DNA from: Scenedesmus sp. ARA3
Taxonomy: Eukaryota > Chlorophyta > Chlorophyceae > Sphaeropleales > Scenedesmaceae
Assembly (NCBI GenBank): GCA_004335835.1
Contig: RWJK01001635.1
Span: 101,099-165,098, forward strand
DNA length: 64,000 nucleotides
Direction of reading: 5' to 3'
A program made the translations under genes and the position numbers. Positions 19,201 to 32,700 of the stretch are shown here, in pieces. The notes beneath the pieces were generated by a model. The model worked only from the letters and a program-made list of their open reading frames with translations. It made no database searches and was not told where the DNA came from. Each line of letters opens with the position of its first letter. Positions within the stretch are counted from its first letter, which is position 1.

Positions 19201-22200
19201 AAACATGCACTATAGAGTAAGGCAACATAGCTGCGCCTGGCATGTACGCAAACCACACAGCACATCGCAGCGCACCTGCTGACTGCGTCCAGCATGTCCT
19301 GGTTGACCCACTGGTAGCTGGCGCGCAGGCCCGCCTTCATGCCCACCGGCGCCTCGTTGGTGATCTTGATGCCCATCTGCAGCAGCCCGATGGGGAACTG
19401 CGGGTGCGGCTCCGCAGTGACCCACAGCCTGCAGGCAAGCCAAGACAGCCAAGACACACACTTCAGTGCAACTCTCACAACGCACGCTGTGTGTCAAGAT
19501 GCTGGACGTCAAGTCAAGCATGCATAAGCATGTCCCAAAAGCTGGCCCGTGCAGCGCAACTGCCCTGTCTCCGCCAGATATCTCAAAGCACAACACCCTG
19601 CAGCCACAGTTCAAGCTAGCAAGCCAGCAGAGCAGCAAAACCCGCACCTGAAGTCCTCGTGCAGGTCCTCCGCCTTGCTCAAGTACTGCTCCACCTCTGT
19701 CAAATACGCCAGCCCCAGGTGTGTGTTCTGCAGCAGCACCCACTGGCCCTCTGCTGCCGCCGTGGCCATGTACTTGCGCGCGATGATCTCCTGGCCCTGG
19801 CCCATGCTCACGCCCAGCGTCTTGATCTTCTTGCGCTTGGCCAGGTCCTCAATCAGCTTGGTGGGGTCAGAGCCTGCAGTGTGAAGATGCAGCAGCAGAA
19901 GCGTCAGATGCAGCAGCAGCAGCAAGCAGCAGCAGGAGTATAAGCCAGCAAGCGCAAGCAGGTCGGTTGCCCTATCCCGTATGTGCTTGCTTGTCAGATG
20001 CAGCTGCAAGCAAAACACTGCCTCCACGCCGGCGCACCTGGCGACAGCAGGCAGATCAGTGGGCACTTCTTGTGGCTCTCCGCCCAGGCCCGCTCCATGC
20101 TGAGCGGCACGCTCTCCACAAAGCGCTGCCCCAGCGCGTCCCCGATGTAGTCGGCAGCCGCCACCAGCGTGCGGTCTTCGCGGAAGGTCTTGACCACGCA
20201 CATGCGCTCAAACTTGCTCAGGCGGTCCTCATAGTCCGGCACCTGGAGGACGGGGTGCGTGTTGGGTGAAGCAGCCACGTGCACAACGATTACATGGATG
20301 AAGCAGTATGGTGCGCTCTTTTGTGGTAGATTGCACATGTCTCCTCAGCCTCACAATGCTTGGCATCTGAATGTGGGCCTCCAGGCAGCACAACAGCATG
20401 ATCTGCCTCTCCTGCAAGAAAGCAAGCAGCTGGGATCTGTCGACACTCCGCGCCCACCTTGGCCATCTCTGGCGCCTCCTGGTCATACCACTGCCGCCAC
20501 AGCCCGTCATTCCTGAACACGCTGTCAGGGATGTCCCTGAAGGCGTCCATGTTGGACAGCGCCACGATGTTGAGCCACACGGCGTCAGGGATCCACTCCT
20601 TGGGCTTCTTGCGCACCTGTGCCGATAGCAGGAAAGCAAAACCTAAATAATGCAGCAAGCAGTTGTTGGCGCGGTACACACTGCGCTCTTCTGTCATGCA
20701 AGCTCCTCATACTGAGAAGCACCAGCAGCATCCGGACTGCAGTTTACGCTGTCAGTGCATCTGCAATACATCACTTGCGCTGCATGCGCCAACACTCACC
20801 GAGGTGATGTCCAGCGCTCCGCCGCCCTTGAGCAGGATGTCCACGTCCTGCGGCTTCACCTTGCCGGCGCTGACCAGGATCTTGTTGGTCAGCATGAGCG
20901 CAAACAGCAGCTTGTGCCGCTCAAACAGGCCGCGCTGCAGGACACAAAAGCACAGCAGTGCGGCAGCAATGCAGTCACCACTCAGCTCAAATGTCAGATG
21001 AATCGTTAACTTGGCTGTTGCACGTGATGGTTTATGGCAGGTTGCTGGGCCAGGCTGACTGTAGCTGGTTTGCAGAACCTCAGTGTAATCACCAGCTGCT
21101 GCGGTCCATGGGCCAGCCCAGATCAGGCAGCGCACCTGGATGTACAGGTAGATGTCGTACGTCATCTGCTCGATGATGTTGGCGATGCGCTTGCTGGGCA
21201 GGCTCGCCTTCTCGCTGTTGTCGATGCTGTGCTCGTACAGCTCGTTGAACTGCGCCAGGCTGGTCTGATACATGCAGTTGACCACCGCAAACTCAGCAAT
21301 CAGGAAGTAGATGAGTGTGGCGCGGTGTGCAACCGGCCTGTACTCCTCGCAGGCCTCATTGATCTTGTTGTTGGTCTCGGATGCGTTGGCCAGCTTGTCT
21401 GAGACGTCCTGTGCAGTCTGCTTGGTGACTGCCAGCACATCAATCAGCTCAGTGTCGTCCAGCAGGTTGCCCTGGGAGTTGGACAGCCTGGCAGGAACAA
21501 AGCAGGCGCGCAGGCACAGGACATGGCATGTGTTAGCTGGACGTGCCATGATAGTAGCAGCAAGGATGGAGGCAGTCACACGGTAGCAGAGTAGTCACAT
21601 CAACCGCAGCATATAGTTTGACAGCACAGGCACAGCAGCAGTTTGAGCTCCCCGACACGGATGGAAAATATAACATCCCGCATGTTATAACGCTGCCAGC
21701 AACTGGGCCCACCTGAACAGCAGGTCGTCCTCCAGCTGCTTGATCTTCTTCTTGTAGCTCTGCACCTCCTCCAGCAGCTGCTGGCGCTGCTCCTCTAGCT
21801 CGTGCTTCTCCTTGAGGATCAGCTTGCCCAGCAGCTGGTCTTCAAGGCCTGCAGCAGCAACAGCAGCAACACACTTTGGTTCAGCCATTTTGCTGCCATG
21901 CTGATTGTATGGAGTCTCATGTTCTGTCGATGCATCTGCTCCCAGTGCGAGCTAATCCATGAGTCAGCTGACGTATCTTGCCCAGGAGATTTCAAAGGTA
22001 GGTTTCAGAAGTATCAAGTGACGCACCTGCCATGGTGACGGTGAAGTCCACCACGGTGACCTTGGCGCACAGCTCGGGCGTGAAGTGCGGGTTGGGCAGG
22101 CGCGTGGTGCAAAACAGCTTGAAGCTGTCCGTGAAGTCCACCTGCGCACACACAACGCAAAGCAGAGCAGCTGACAGTTGGAATGCGCCCCAAGGCTGAA

Positions 22201-23741
22201 GACGAGCCTCTAGAAAGCCAAGAAACACAGAAGAGATTGCTGTCATGCTACCCAGCTGTGTGATTCCGTGACCGGGCTTCGTGCACAGATATTGGCTGCA
22301 ACAGAGGAAGCGTGCTACACTATCATAATCAAATCATTAATCAAGCCATAGTGATTACGTCATCGCGCCCACGCGCATCACACTGTGTCATTGAACCAAG
22401 CAGCATGCGCGTACCTCCTTGTCTGCCAGCTGCAGCACCCAACTCTTGCCCTTCTTCACCAGCCGCCGCTCCAGCACAGGGTCCAGCACGGGGTCCAGCT
22501 CCTCCTCAATATTCTCCACCAGCAGTGGCTGCAGAATTGAAAAGTGGTTCAGCAAAATGGTAAGTTGGATCTGTGTATGGTGCCCTGATGTGTAGTGTGC
22601 AACACAGGAACGAACGAGTCAAGCAGCAGCAGCCTGCCTTGGTATGCACGACAATCCTGTTGAGCGATGCACAGGCATGCTGACTGACTGGCACAGCATG
22701 TTGTTCATCACGTGCGCACCTTGCCGAAGGCCAGGCAGTCCTCCAGGTGGTTCCTGAACATCTTGTCGTTGAGCTGCGTGACCTTGAGCTGGTTGGCCTC
22801 CTCGCGGTTCACGATCCACAGCCGGCCCTGGCCCTGCGGGTCCACCAGCACAGGGTACCTGGGAGCAGCAGCAGCAGCAGCAGCAGGTAGCAGCACGGCT
22901 TATTTAGTCGTGCAACAAGCAAGACTGTTGACACAAACAGCAAGCCTATGCATAACTAATGGCATGCCTTAGACACAGAGGTTTCCTGGGGTTAAACCTC
23001 AGAGTCGCAGCCCGAGCTGAGCTGCTTGCAGCTTCCTATTTTACCAGGTGTTTGTGGTGGCGTATGCCGCATGAACACACCATGTAACCCCTCTACCTAT
23101 CTACAGCAAGCCTAGGCCTTCAAAACACATTAGCCACCACATGCTGAGCTTGGCAGTGCTGCTTGGCGAAACAGAGTGAAGCCTGTGTATGTACGCACCT
23201 CGACGCGCGCGTGACCATGATGCCGTTCTGCACGCTGAGCTCGTCGGTGGGCAGGCCCTGCAGCACCCACTCGCCGACCTCGCTCTCATCCACCAGGAAC
23301 TTGGCAACCTGCAGCAGCAGCAGCATCAGCATCAGCCCCAGCCCCATGTCACTGAACATGCAGGTGTGATTCCATCTTGCTCTATTCGTCCCTTCTCAGT
23401 GGCACAGTGCTGGCGCAGCAAGCATGCAAGCAGCAGGCTGCCATGTGCGACCTCCAGCCGGCGCAGCTAGATGTGCGCTCCTGAGCAGTGGGCGCCCAGC
23501 CTGTAACTGCACTGGACACGAGCTGTAGCACCCAGCCGCACCTCAATGTTCTGCGTCACGGGGATGTTGAGCGTAATGCAGTCCTGGTAGAAGTCGCGGC
23601 TCATGAGCAGCTCCCGGAACTCCTTGTTGAAGGGGCCCAGGTAGCTCACAAAGGCGCTGGCCACTGCGCAGTCGCCCGTGAGCCGCTTGATCTGCGCGTC
23701 AAACTCCTTGCTCTGCAGCGTCCAGCGCGACTCCTCGCCTG
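16261..23741 (-). other. Dynein AAA5, AAA6 and C-terminal domain
   Basis: AAA5 includes [20 protein letters not shown] (about 23198-23310), [19 protein letters not shown] (22719-22860) and [20 protein letters not shown] (22027-22143). AAA6 includes LSPG at 20036-20243 and [19 protein letters not shown] (19650-19874). The C-terminal domain has [13 protein letters not shown] (16636-16800) and ends at 16261. Confidence 0.88.
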
Positions 23742-26700
23742 CAAGGTGTTGCAGGATGCACAGCGGACAGCAGTGAGTAAGCCGTATGACCATGAATGAA
23801 GTTGGTTCTGCTGTACATGGCTAGTGCAGCAGATGCAGACCAGACAGCACACAGACGTCTGCAGATGTAGTATCACTGCCCGCCTCTCTTGCAGTTTGTG
23901 CTGCTCTGCGTACCTGCTAGCGCATGCAGCAGGGCGGCCGCGCTGTCCATCTTCTTCTGGCATGCAGCGGCATCATCCTCCAGCAGCTGCTTCTGCTGCA
24001 TGGCCACATCAAACTGCGCCTGCATCTCATCCAGGCGCGCCTGCACCTTGGCCATGCGCTCCTCAGCTGCATTCTTCTCCTTGGTGGCAACCTGTGAGCA
24101 TAACAACCACACAGAACGCAATGCATGAAGCACTGTAGGGTGCAGCTACTACCTCTTACAAATCCAGAGGTCGCATCATGCTGGCAGACAGGTGTTGTGA
24201 GGCTGAGCAGCACCTGTCAAGTGTGGCAAGCCCTACCACCTGGCCAGCTGTTTTCAAGCAACACCGCTGGCCACTGCAGCAGCTGGGCAGCCACCGCACC
24301 TTGAGCTCGGTTTCTGCTGCCCTGAGTGCCGCAATCTTGGGCTCCACCACCTTGGCCACCTCGTGGTACTTGCACATGGCGGCAGCCCAGTTACAGAGAC
24401 CTACACAGCAGCCACACAAAAACAGCCGCTTGTAAAACATGTGCCATGGCTGCGACCTGCACACTGATTGTTATGTGCCATGTGTTCTGCAGGGAAGTTG
24501 ATCCAGCAAGCCACATCTGGTGCGCAGTCTGCCATCGGAATCAACAACAAAAAACGCTCCTCAACAGGCTAGCACACCTGCAACGTTGCCGGAGGCCTTG
24601 CGCGCCGCCTCGTAGTTGAAGTCAGGCGCTGCAAAGTACGGCTGCAGCAGCTCCACTGTCTCATCGTTGATTTGCTCCTTGGGGAAGTTGAGCAGGCTTG
24701 TGAGGAAGCCCATGTCTCCCATCATCTTCACGCTGGTGTCGTAGCTGCCAGCCAGCACCATGACGCCCTTGTTCTCCTGCCAGGCGACCTGCAGGTTGTT
24801 TGAGCGTGAGTCAGCCGCAGCGGCGCAGGGTGGTGCAGTGCGAGATTCAAGTGTGCAACAGCCACAATAACCCAGCGCGGTGGAGGACTGTGAGAAGCAA
24901 ACCTGAAGACACCAGGGTTGCAATCAGTTGCTGACTGCACTCAATGGTGAAGGCGGCGGTAGCTGGCAAACTGGAGAAACACATGAACAGCTGTCTCTGT
25001 TCTGCAGCCCAGCAGCCGGTCAGCCAACCATCCAACACAGCGCAATGGTTCTCACCTTGTCAATCGGCCAGTACCTCAGCAGCAGCACGGCATCGAAGAT
25101 GCGCTTCACGATATCAGGTGGGCTCTTGAGTGCCTTCAAGCTCACAATATCTTTCTGAGTGATGCTGTTCAGTGCAGCCAGGGCCTCATCCAGAGCTGGC
25201 TTTGCAGCGCTGAGGTCACTCTCTGCGTCGTCCTTGACAGCACCAATCTCCGCTGCCTTCTTTGACACGGCATCAACAACAACTGCCACCTTTTGCTTCT
25301 CTGCGAGTCAGCACGCAACACAGAGCAGCCAGCAGTGAGCGGGAACAGCCATATGTACCTCATCTGTCACAAGCAGCATTACAGCAATATACAGCATTTA
25401 CATTATAACAGCTGCAGCAGCTCCCGCAGCTCTTCGTGCTACATGCAGCCTGCCTCACATACCTTTCTCTGCAACGGCTGTCGACTCGCTGATGCTCTTG
25501 AGGAGTGCCTCAGCTTCCTTGCTGGCTGATGCCAGCTCCTGGTTCTTGATAGCCAGCTCTGCCTTCATCTTGTTCACATCCTCCTTGGCCTCAACCATCT
25601 TTTGCAGGCCAGCCTGCACGTCGGCACAAAAGCAGCCACCACGGCGCAGTGCAAGTTAAAACACAAGCAAACAAAGCGATGGCTCATCGCAAGCAGCATC
25701 ACAGCAGCGCAGCTGGCATACTCATACACAGCATGAGGAGTATGACTACACATAACAAGGCTGGAGCAGCGGCACCCGAAAACAGCAGCACCTATATAGA
25801 GCTTGCCACAATCCACTGCAGCAGCAGCTCTTCCCACCTGTATGGATACTGCCAGCTCCTGCGTGTAACCCCACTTCTTGCTGTACAGCTCCTTATAGCC
25901 CTGGATAAAGCTCAGGTAGCTGCGCGGTGTGACATACACGTGCCTCCTGAACTTCTCAAAGTACTCTTTGCAGGCTGCTGTCACGTACACATGCACGTGG
26001 CCCATCATCAACTTCAGCTTGGACTTGACGTCTTCGCCGCAGGCCATCGGGAACTCATCAATGAACTTGCCAGACACTGCAAATGTGAAGAATGGGCACA
26101 GCCGGGGCAGGAATGCACATGGTAAGTGACACAGCAGAACCGCAACCGACAAAAGCTCTGCTGCAGGCCCAGTACATGATCACTGCACCTCATCACAGTC
26201 CTTGTGTTGACTGCACATTCTGCAGCCAGGTAAACACTCCACACTCGCACCTGAAGTAAGCGCTTCTTCTGGCCACGGCAGGAACCAATCAATCGTGCAG
26301 CCGTTAATAAGGCCAGGGAACTGCATCGCGCGCCGCGCAAACTTGTCGCCGACGGGGCTGAAGCACAGCATGACGTGCAGGTTGTCGCGCACGCGGTTGA
26401 GGAAGAACGAGTACAGGTTGTCCCAGGTGTCTGGCACGCCCGGCTGTGCTGCCTTCATGACGGGCCGGATGTCGTTGATGATCATGTCCAGCTCCTCCTT
26501 AGGCAGCAAGCCTGAGCAAAGAAGGAATACAGCAGATGGTGCGGCACATGCACGTTTAAGTAACACCAGAGCCGACTGATACCAGTGCATGTGAAGCACA
26601 GGAATACTACTTAACACACATGCCAGAGACACTAAAAAGTGCAGCCAGGTACGCCAGCAACCCACGCATACACAGGTGATGCAGAGCTTTCTTGAAATGC

Positions 26701-29700
26701 CAAAGCGATGCGCACCTGCCACCTCTCCTGTCATCAGGATCTGGTTTATGTACTCCAGGAAAGCCTCATCCTTCACCTCAGCATCAGTGAAGATGAAGCA
26801 CACCGGCTGGCCCTTGAAGCCCGCAATCTTGTACAAGGCCTTGATGTCCTCAAACAGGTTGGTGACATTGTACGTCTGCACACGTACACACATACAGCAG
26901 CAGCAGCAGCAGCGGTGCAGTTGTTGCTACACTGCTGTGCTAGTTTTCTACTACACTGCTATGTTAATATTTGTACTGCTTTTATACAGCTGCCTCATTG
27001 GCTGGCCACACATACACAGCAATGCCGCGACGGCGTAACTGTTAGGTGCAGGGCCAGAAGCAGCAAGACAACCAAGAGCTGCACTGCTCGGACACTTGCC
27101 TTTGTGACAGTGATCTGGAAGGTGTAGGCGCCGTTGATGTAAGCGGCAAGGCGCGCCAAGCTCTGCTTGCCACTGCCACCCACGCCAACCAGCAGTGCAC
27201 TGCCGCGCGCCATAGCCATCAGGCGGCTGATGCGCATCAGGTGCAGCAGCGCATCTGTGAACAGCACCAGGTTCAGCTTCATGACCTGCAGCAGGCAGCA
27301 GCGAACTCGCCAGTGTTGCAAACCTATAAAGGACCAGACATATCAGACATTGCTCTCCTGTGACAAGCGCAACACGCCTACACAACTTGCAGCTACACTG
27401 GCACAAGACAACTGCAGCGCATGCAAACTGCACGCACTGGGATGCATGCCCGGCATCCAAACAGCGCTGCCGCACCTTGCTGTCCTCATTGAAGCGGCGC
27501 TGCAGGGCCTCCACGCGCGACCGGATCTCCGGCAGTCCCCCGGGCACCGCCTCGTAGTTGGAGGGGTGGGCCTCAATGACCTCGCCGGTCTCCTCATCCA
27601 CCACGGGCTCACGCAGGAAGTCCACAAAGTACAGCGGCTCGTCAACCTGCCAGCAGCAGCAGCAGCATTGACACCAACCACGCATTGATCATGTGTTGCG
27701 GTGTAAACGTTGATCCAAGTATATAAAACAAAAGCAAATGCAGCAAGCATGGGGTCTGCTGTTTTGTGCAGCCGCGCACCTGCTTGCAGAGTTCTGGCGG
27801 GAACTCCTGCCTGCACAGGTCGCTGATGGCCTTGTCCACCCAGCCCTTGTCCTCGTGGCTGACCAGCTTGTCGGCAAACACGCGGCGGCACTCGTGCACC
27901 CACAGGCCCAGCAGGTAGCCCTCTGGGGTGGTGACGCCACCAGCATACGACTTTGGTGGGTCAGCACCGCCTGGCGTGGCAAACCTGCAGCATGCGTCCC
28001 ATATACAACACCACACATTGGTGAGCAGCTACTTGTGCAGGGCATGTGCACCAGAAGGCCCAACAGGTAGCCCTCGGCGCTGCTCACACCCCCAGCGTAG
28101 GACTTTGGTGGGTCGGCACCGCCCGGCGTGGCAAACCTGCAGCAAAAACAACAGGAACATACACATTGGGTCGCAGCTAGCTGTGCAGGGCATGCGCACC
28201 AGAAGGCCTAGCAGGTGGCCCTCGGGGCTGCTCACGCCCCCAGAGTAGGACTTCGGCGCCTGGGCACTGCCCTGCGTGGCAAACCTGTATCTTATTAAAC
28301 ATTAGCCAAGTTGCTATGGCTTAGACGGTAACATGATGATGGTGATTAGCCAAGTTGGAAGCAACCAAGAAGCGATGATGGGTCTGCACACAGCCGGTGC
28401 GTTGCCTGGCAGCATTGCATGAAGACGTTTTGGCCGCGCCCACCTGTCCCTTGTGGCCAGCATGACTCCCTGGAACACCTTGCTGAGCTCCCTCATGTTG
28501 AACAGGTAGGGGAACTTGGCAGGCGTGGGCAGCATCTTGGCCTGGGTCTTGTTCCACAGCATGACCGTCATGGGCACCAGCCGGTCAGCAACCTAGGTGG
28601 GGTGGTGTGGCGCAAGGTTGCAGCAAGAGCAGGCAGCAGCAGGCAGCAGCAGGCAGCAGCAGAGAATGTTTGTGTTGCTTTGACCCAGCCACAGCACTGC
28701 TGTTGGCAGCCTAAGCGGCATTGTCGACAGCATACAGGCAATGCAACCGCAGAGCACCTGGAAGCAACCCAGCAATGCACCGCAGGACACCTAAAAGCAA
28801 CCCAGCACGTGCCCAGGGGTCCATGCAGTGGCCCTGCACAAACAGACATACTGTCAGCACGTCAGCCGCACAAACACATACACACAAGCCCACCTTGACC
28901 GCAGCAGGCGAGAACTGGTCGTCGCTGAAGCGGCCCTCCACCAGCTTGCCGAAGATGCCGTTGATGGCGGCCACGCTCGGCAGCGGCACGTTGAACAGTG
29001 CAAACTGGCGCTTGAGCCGGTTGGGGACGTCGTTCTTGCCGCCACCTGCAGGCGTCATAAAACAGCATGCTCTTGGGGTATGCTCTTACACAGCTTTAAT
29101 TCTGGCCAAACTTGACAGTGGTGCAGGTCCCAGCTGATCTGGCCAGCTCCTCAATGTCACAGTGAGGATTGCGAGGCCGCTGTCCAGACACTGAGCACGC
29201 AGATGCCCTGCACGCTGCCGCACCTGGCACATTCATGGCAGCCACATAGCACGTGTCCACCACAAACTTCATGTCGCCGATGGGCTTCTCCAAGCTGTAC
29301 ATGCCGCCCTGCTCCAGCAGCTGCCGCACAATCTCGTTGGTGACCTGATCGCCCCACTCGTTCACAGCCGGCATGGAGATGTCGTCGATGAAGACACACA
29401 TGGACTTGCCCCCTGGCGGCCCAAACGTCCTGCAGGCAGCAACCGTATTGCGCATAAAGCAGATAGTTAGCAGATGCCATGTGCATTCATGTGCAGCACA
29501 GCAAGCTGTGCAGTGCGTCAATCACTGCAACATATGCAAAGCGGCAGCATTTAGCCAGTGTGCAGTCAACGAAAGCATTCATTTGCAGCTGGATTACATC
29601 TACCTGCCCACCTGCCCTGCCGCTTCTCCACTGATCCCTCAATGGAGGTCTGGAAGATGCCTGGGGTCGTGAGGCTGCTGAACGTGATGGTCTTGCTCAG

Positions 29701-32700
29701 CATTGCCTGCAATGTCACAGCAGAAGCAACACACAGGTTGAGGGGATGAACAAATTCTAAGAGGAAGCCTATTGCAATCCTCCGCTGGCTGCGTCAGCAG
29801 CAATTCGTTGTTACATCTGCACAGGAGGGTGTAGTTGTAGCCAGAATTTATGCTGCTTCTTCACAATCCCCACCTCGCTGTTGAACTTGCTCATGAACTG
29901 GTTGATGACGGTGGTCTTGGCGGTGCCTGGCCCGCCTACCAGCAGGCTGGCGCCCTTGATGGAGTGCACCAGCACCAGCAGCCGCTCATACCTGCGGCAC
30001 AACATCACACACAGCAGCCGCACACAGTAACGCTACTTACAGTACTACATACCACAGGGTGAACTAGTCTGTAGGACAGCACAAATGCCCAACAAGCCAA
30101 CCAATGATAGGTGCTGAGTGACGAGTGCATGCGTCATGTGCCCTTTGGTGGCTGTGAGTAGTTCAAGCGCACCTGACGGAGTCCAGTGTCGGGATCACCA
30201 GCTGCGAGAACTTGAGCTTCTCCTCGCTGCGCGGGTAGGTCCACTCAGGTACACAGCTGGCCCAGTGCCGCCAGCTGCAGGAGGCCTCGTCCACCAGGTA
30301 CTCAAAGATGGTGTCAGTGGCGTTCTCCCTGTTTATGCAGCAGCACAGCGGCGGCGCAAAGAGTGTGTTAGATGCAGGGATGCATCAAGTGACTAGCCAA
30401 CAGCGTATGTGTATCACCTGCATGAAAGCTGGCAGCGCAGCTGGAGCTTCACTGCTGCTGCAGCTGTGAACGAAGCTCCACTTACTTTGGAGGCATGTTG
30501 CCGGCGAACGAGCGCAGCTCCGCATCGAACAGCGGCCGCTCCTTCTCGCTCAGCAGGCCTCCCAAGCTCCAGGCCACAGAGTACAGGAACAGCCGCTCCA
30601 GCTTGGCCTCTGTCAGCTGCTCGTGGCTGTCATCATACCTGCAGCACAGCAGCAAGCTTGCTGACTTAAGTCAAGCACAATTGGCATGTGCGTGTGTAGT
30701 GCTGCAAGCCTATGTCATGGAGGGATGAGGGTGCAAAAACCACCTTCGCCGCCATTCACAGAGCGCTCATATGCAAGAAAGGCAGCTCACTTTTTGAGGA
30801 CTGCGTTCAGCAGCGTCAGCAGCGTGCTGATGGTGCAGGCTGTCTCGTTGTACATGACCGTGTGCAGGCTGACGCGGATGAAGTCCAGCATGCGCGTGAT
30901 GTACTTGTCGAAGCAGGGCTGCAGGCCTGCCGCCTGCTGCGGGTCGCGCTTGGCCAGCCAGGACTTCACCACAGGCTCCCAGCCCAGCTCGGTGTCAGAC
31001 ACGTAGATGATGCCTGAGCAGCAGAAGCAGCAGAGGCAGCATGTACAGTCAATGCAAAAGCAGACACCGGCTGCTGCCGTCATAGAAACCTGCAACACCT
31101 TCAGCTCTGGACCAGCAGCTGGCAGTGATAGCAGCAGGTACTGGACAACATGTTTGTCTGAAACAAACTGGCACGCACCTGCGCGTGAGACGGTTGCTGG
31201 GCTGGCGTTGTTGAGGTTCTCCGGCTCAAACATGGCCTTCATGGCGGAGCTCATCAAGATGCGGTCACCATTGGCCAGCGTCAGCACCTGGAGGCAGCAG
31301 CAGGCAGCAGCATGAAGCCATCAGCTGTCGGTGAAGTGCGTGTGTGTAACAACCCACAAGGGGCAGGTGAATCACAGGCTGTAGGATCCACAGCGTGTGG
31401 TGTGATACAATACAAAATCCTGAACCTGAGAGCAGCAGCTCCTGCCCCACACACCTTGTTGTCGTCCAGCACTGTGTTCAGGTTCTCGATCCAGATGGCA
31501 TCCACAGGCCCGTCCAGCACGATCCAGGTGTTCTGGTTCTTGTTCTTTGCCGCCCTGCAGCACCAAATGCACACACCACCAATTCAAATACCAGCACTGC
31601 TGCCACCACAAACTTGGCAATGCAGGATACCAGCAGATGAATTGATCAAGGGTGCGGCTAGGTTGACAAATGCTGCACAGCCAGCACAACTGCATGTACC
31701 AGCCTGGCAGATCTTAGCCTACCTGCGCCACAGCACTGCAAAGATGCCGTCCGTCCAGTCGCCCGTGGAAGCGTCCATGCGCCCAAACATCTGCGGGGCG
31801 GTGATGGCCTTGGGGTTCATGCGCCAGATGACGTGCTTGGTGCCCAGCTCAGTCAGCGCACCAGCCAGAACCTCCATAATGGCTGTCTTGCCGCCACCGC
31901 TGGGGCCAACCAGCATGATGCCGTGGCGCACCTGTTACATAACACATGTTGCATAAAGCAAAGCGCATCGGCAAGTCGCTACTAGTTTCTAGTGCATGCA
32001 TATCACCTGCACACTGAACAAGTTAAAGGGTGCTGCTTGTGTAACTGCATAGTGAGTCATGCTGCAGCTCCGGCCTGCACTTGTTCTACTCTACACCCAC
32101 AAGCTGCATTGCTCACCAGGTAGGTCTCATACAGCTGGATGCACTTGTTGAGCCAGTTCTGGTGCAGCTGCAGCCCGCGGTCTGTGGCAACCTTCTCCAG
32201 CGCCCGCGACACGTCAGGGAACTGCGCACGGTCTGCCTTGAGGCCTGCAAACACAACACAAACACCATCGTTGTGAGGCATGTCATTTGCAGCGGCAGCA
32301 CACGATGAAGACAGAGCTGAATGCGCAGGCATACGGGGGCTTATGCTGCACACATAGCTAGGTCCTGTTCTATACGACAGCTTACCAGGGAACAAATCGT
32401 CAATCAGGCTCAGGAAGAGCGGCACATCCTCGGCAATGTACTTGCTCATGTTCATGTCGCGCAGCGTGCGCATCATGAGGTACACCTGCAGCAGCACAGC
32501 ACAGCACAGCAGCAGATTCAACACGGTTGGCCACTATGCCGCAACGCAAGAGGGACACCCTTACAGATGTCTGTAGTGCGCGTGCAGGACAGCGGCTTGC
32601 ACCCACCTCGCTCTTGTCGGGGTTTGCGCGCTTGGAGGCGCCCGCAGTGCGCAGCACGCTGAGGATGTTGCGCAGACCGAAGTCGTAGTGCGCCTGCTTG

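Noticed and set aside
27779..28284. Alternative, mutually exclusive dynein exons
   Set aside because: The upstream copies stop in mid-exon, lack a matching donor and would truncate the protein; they are better read as duplication debris.
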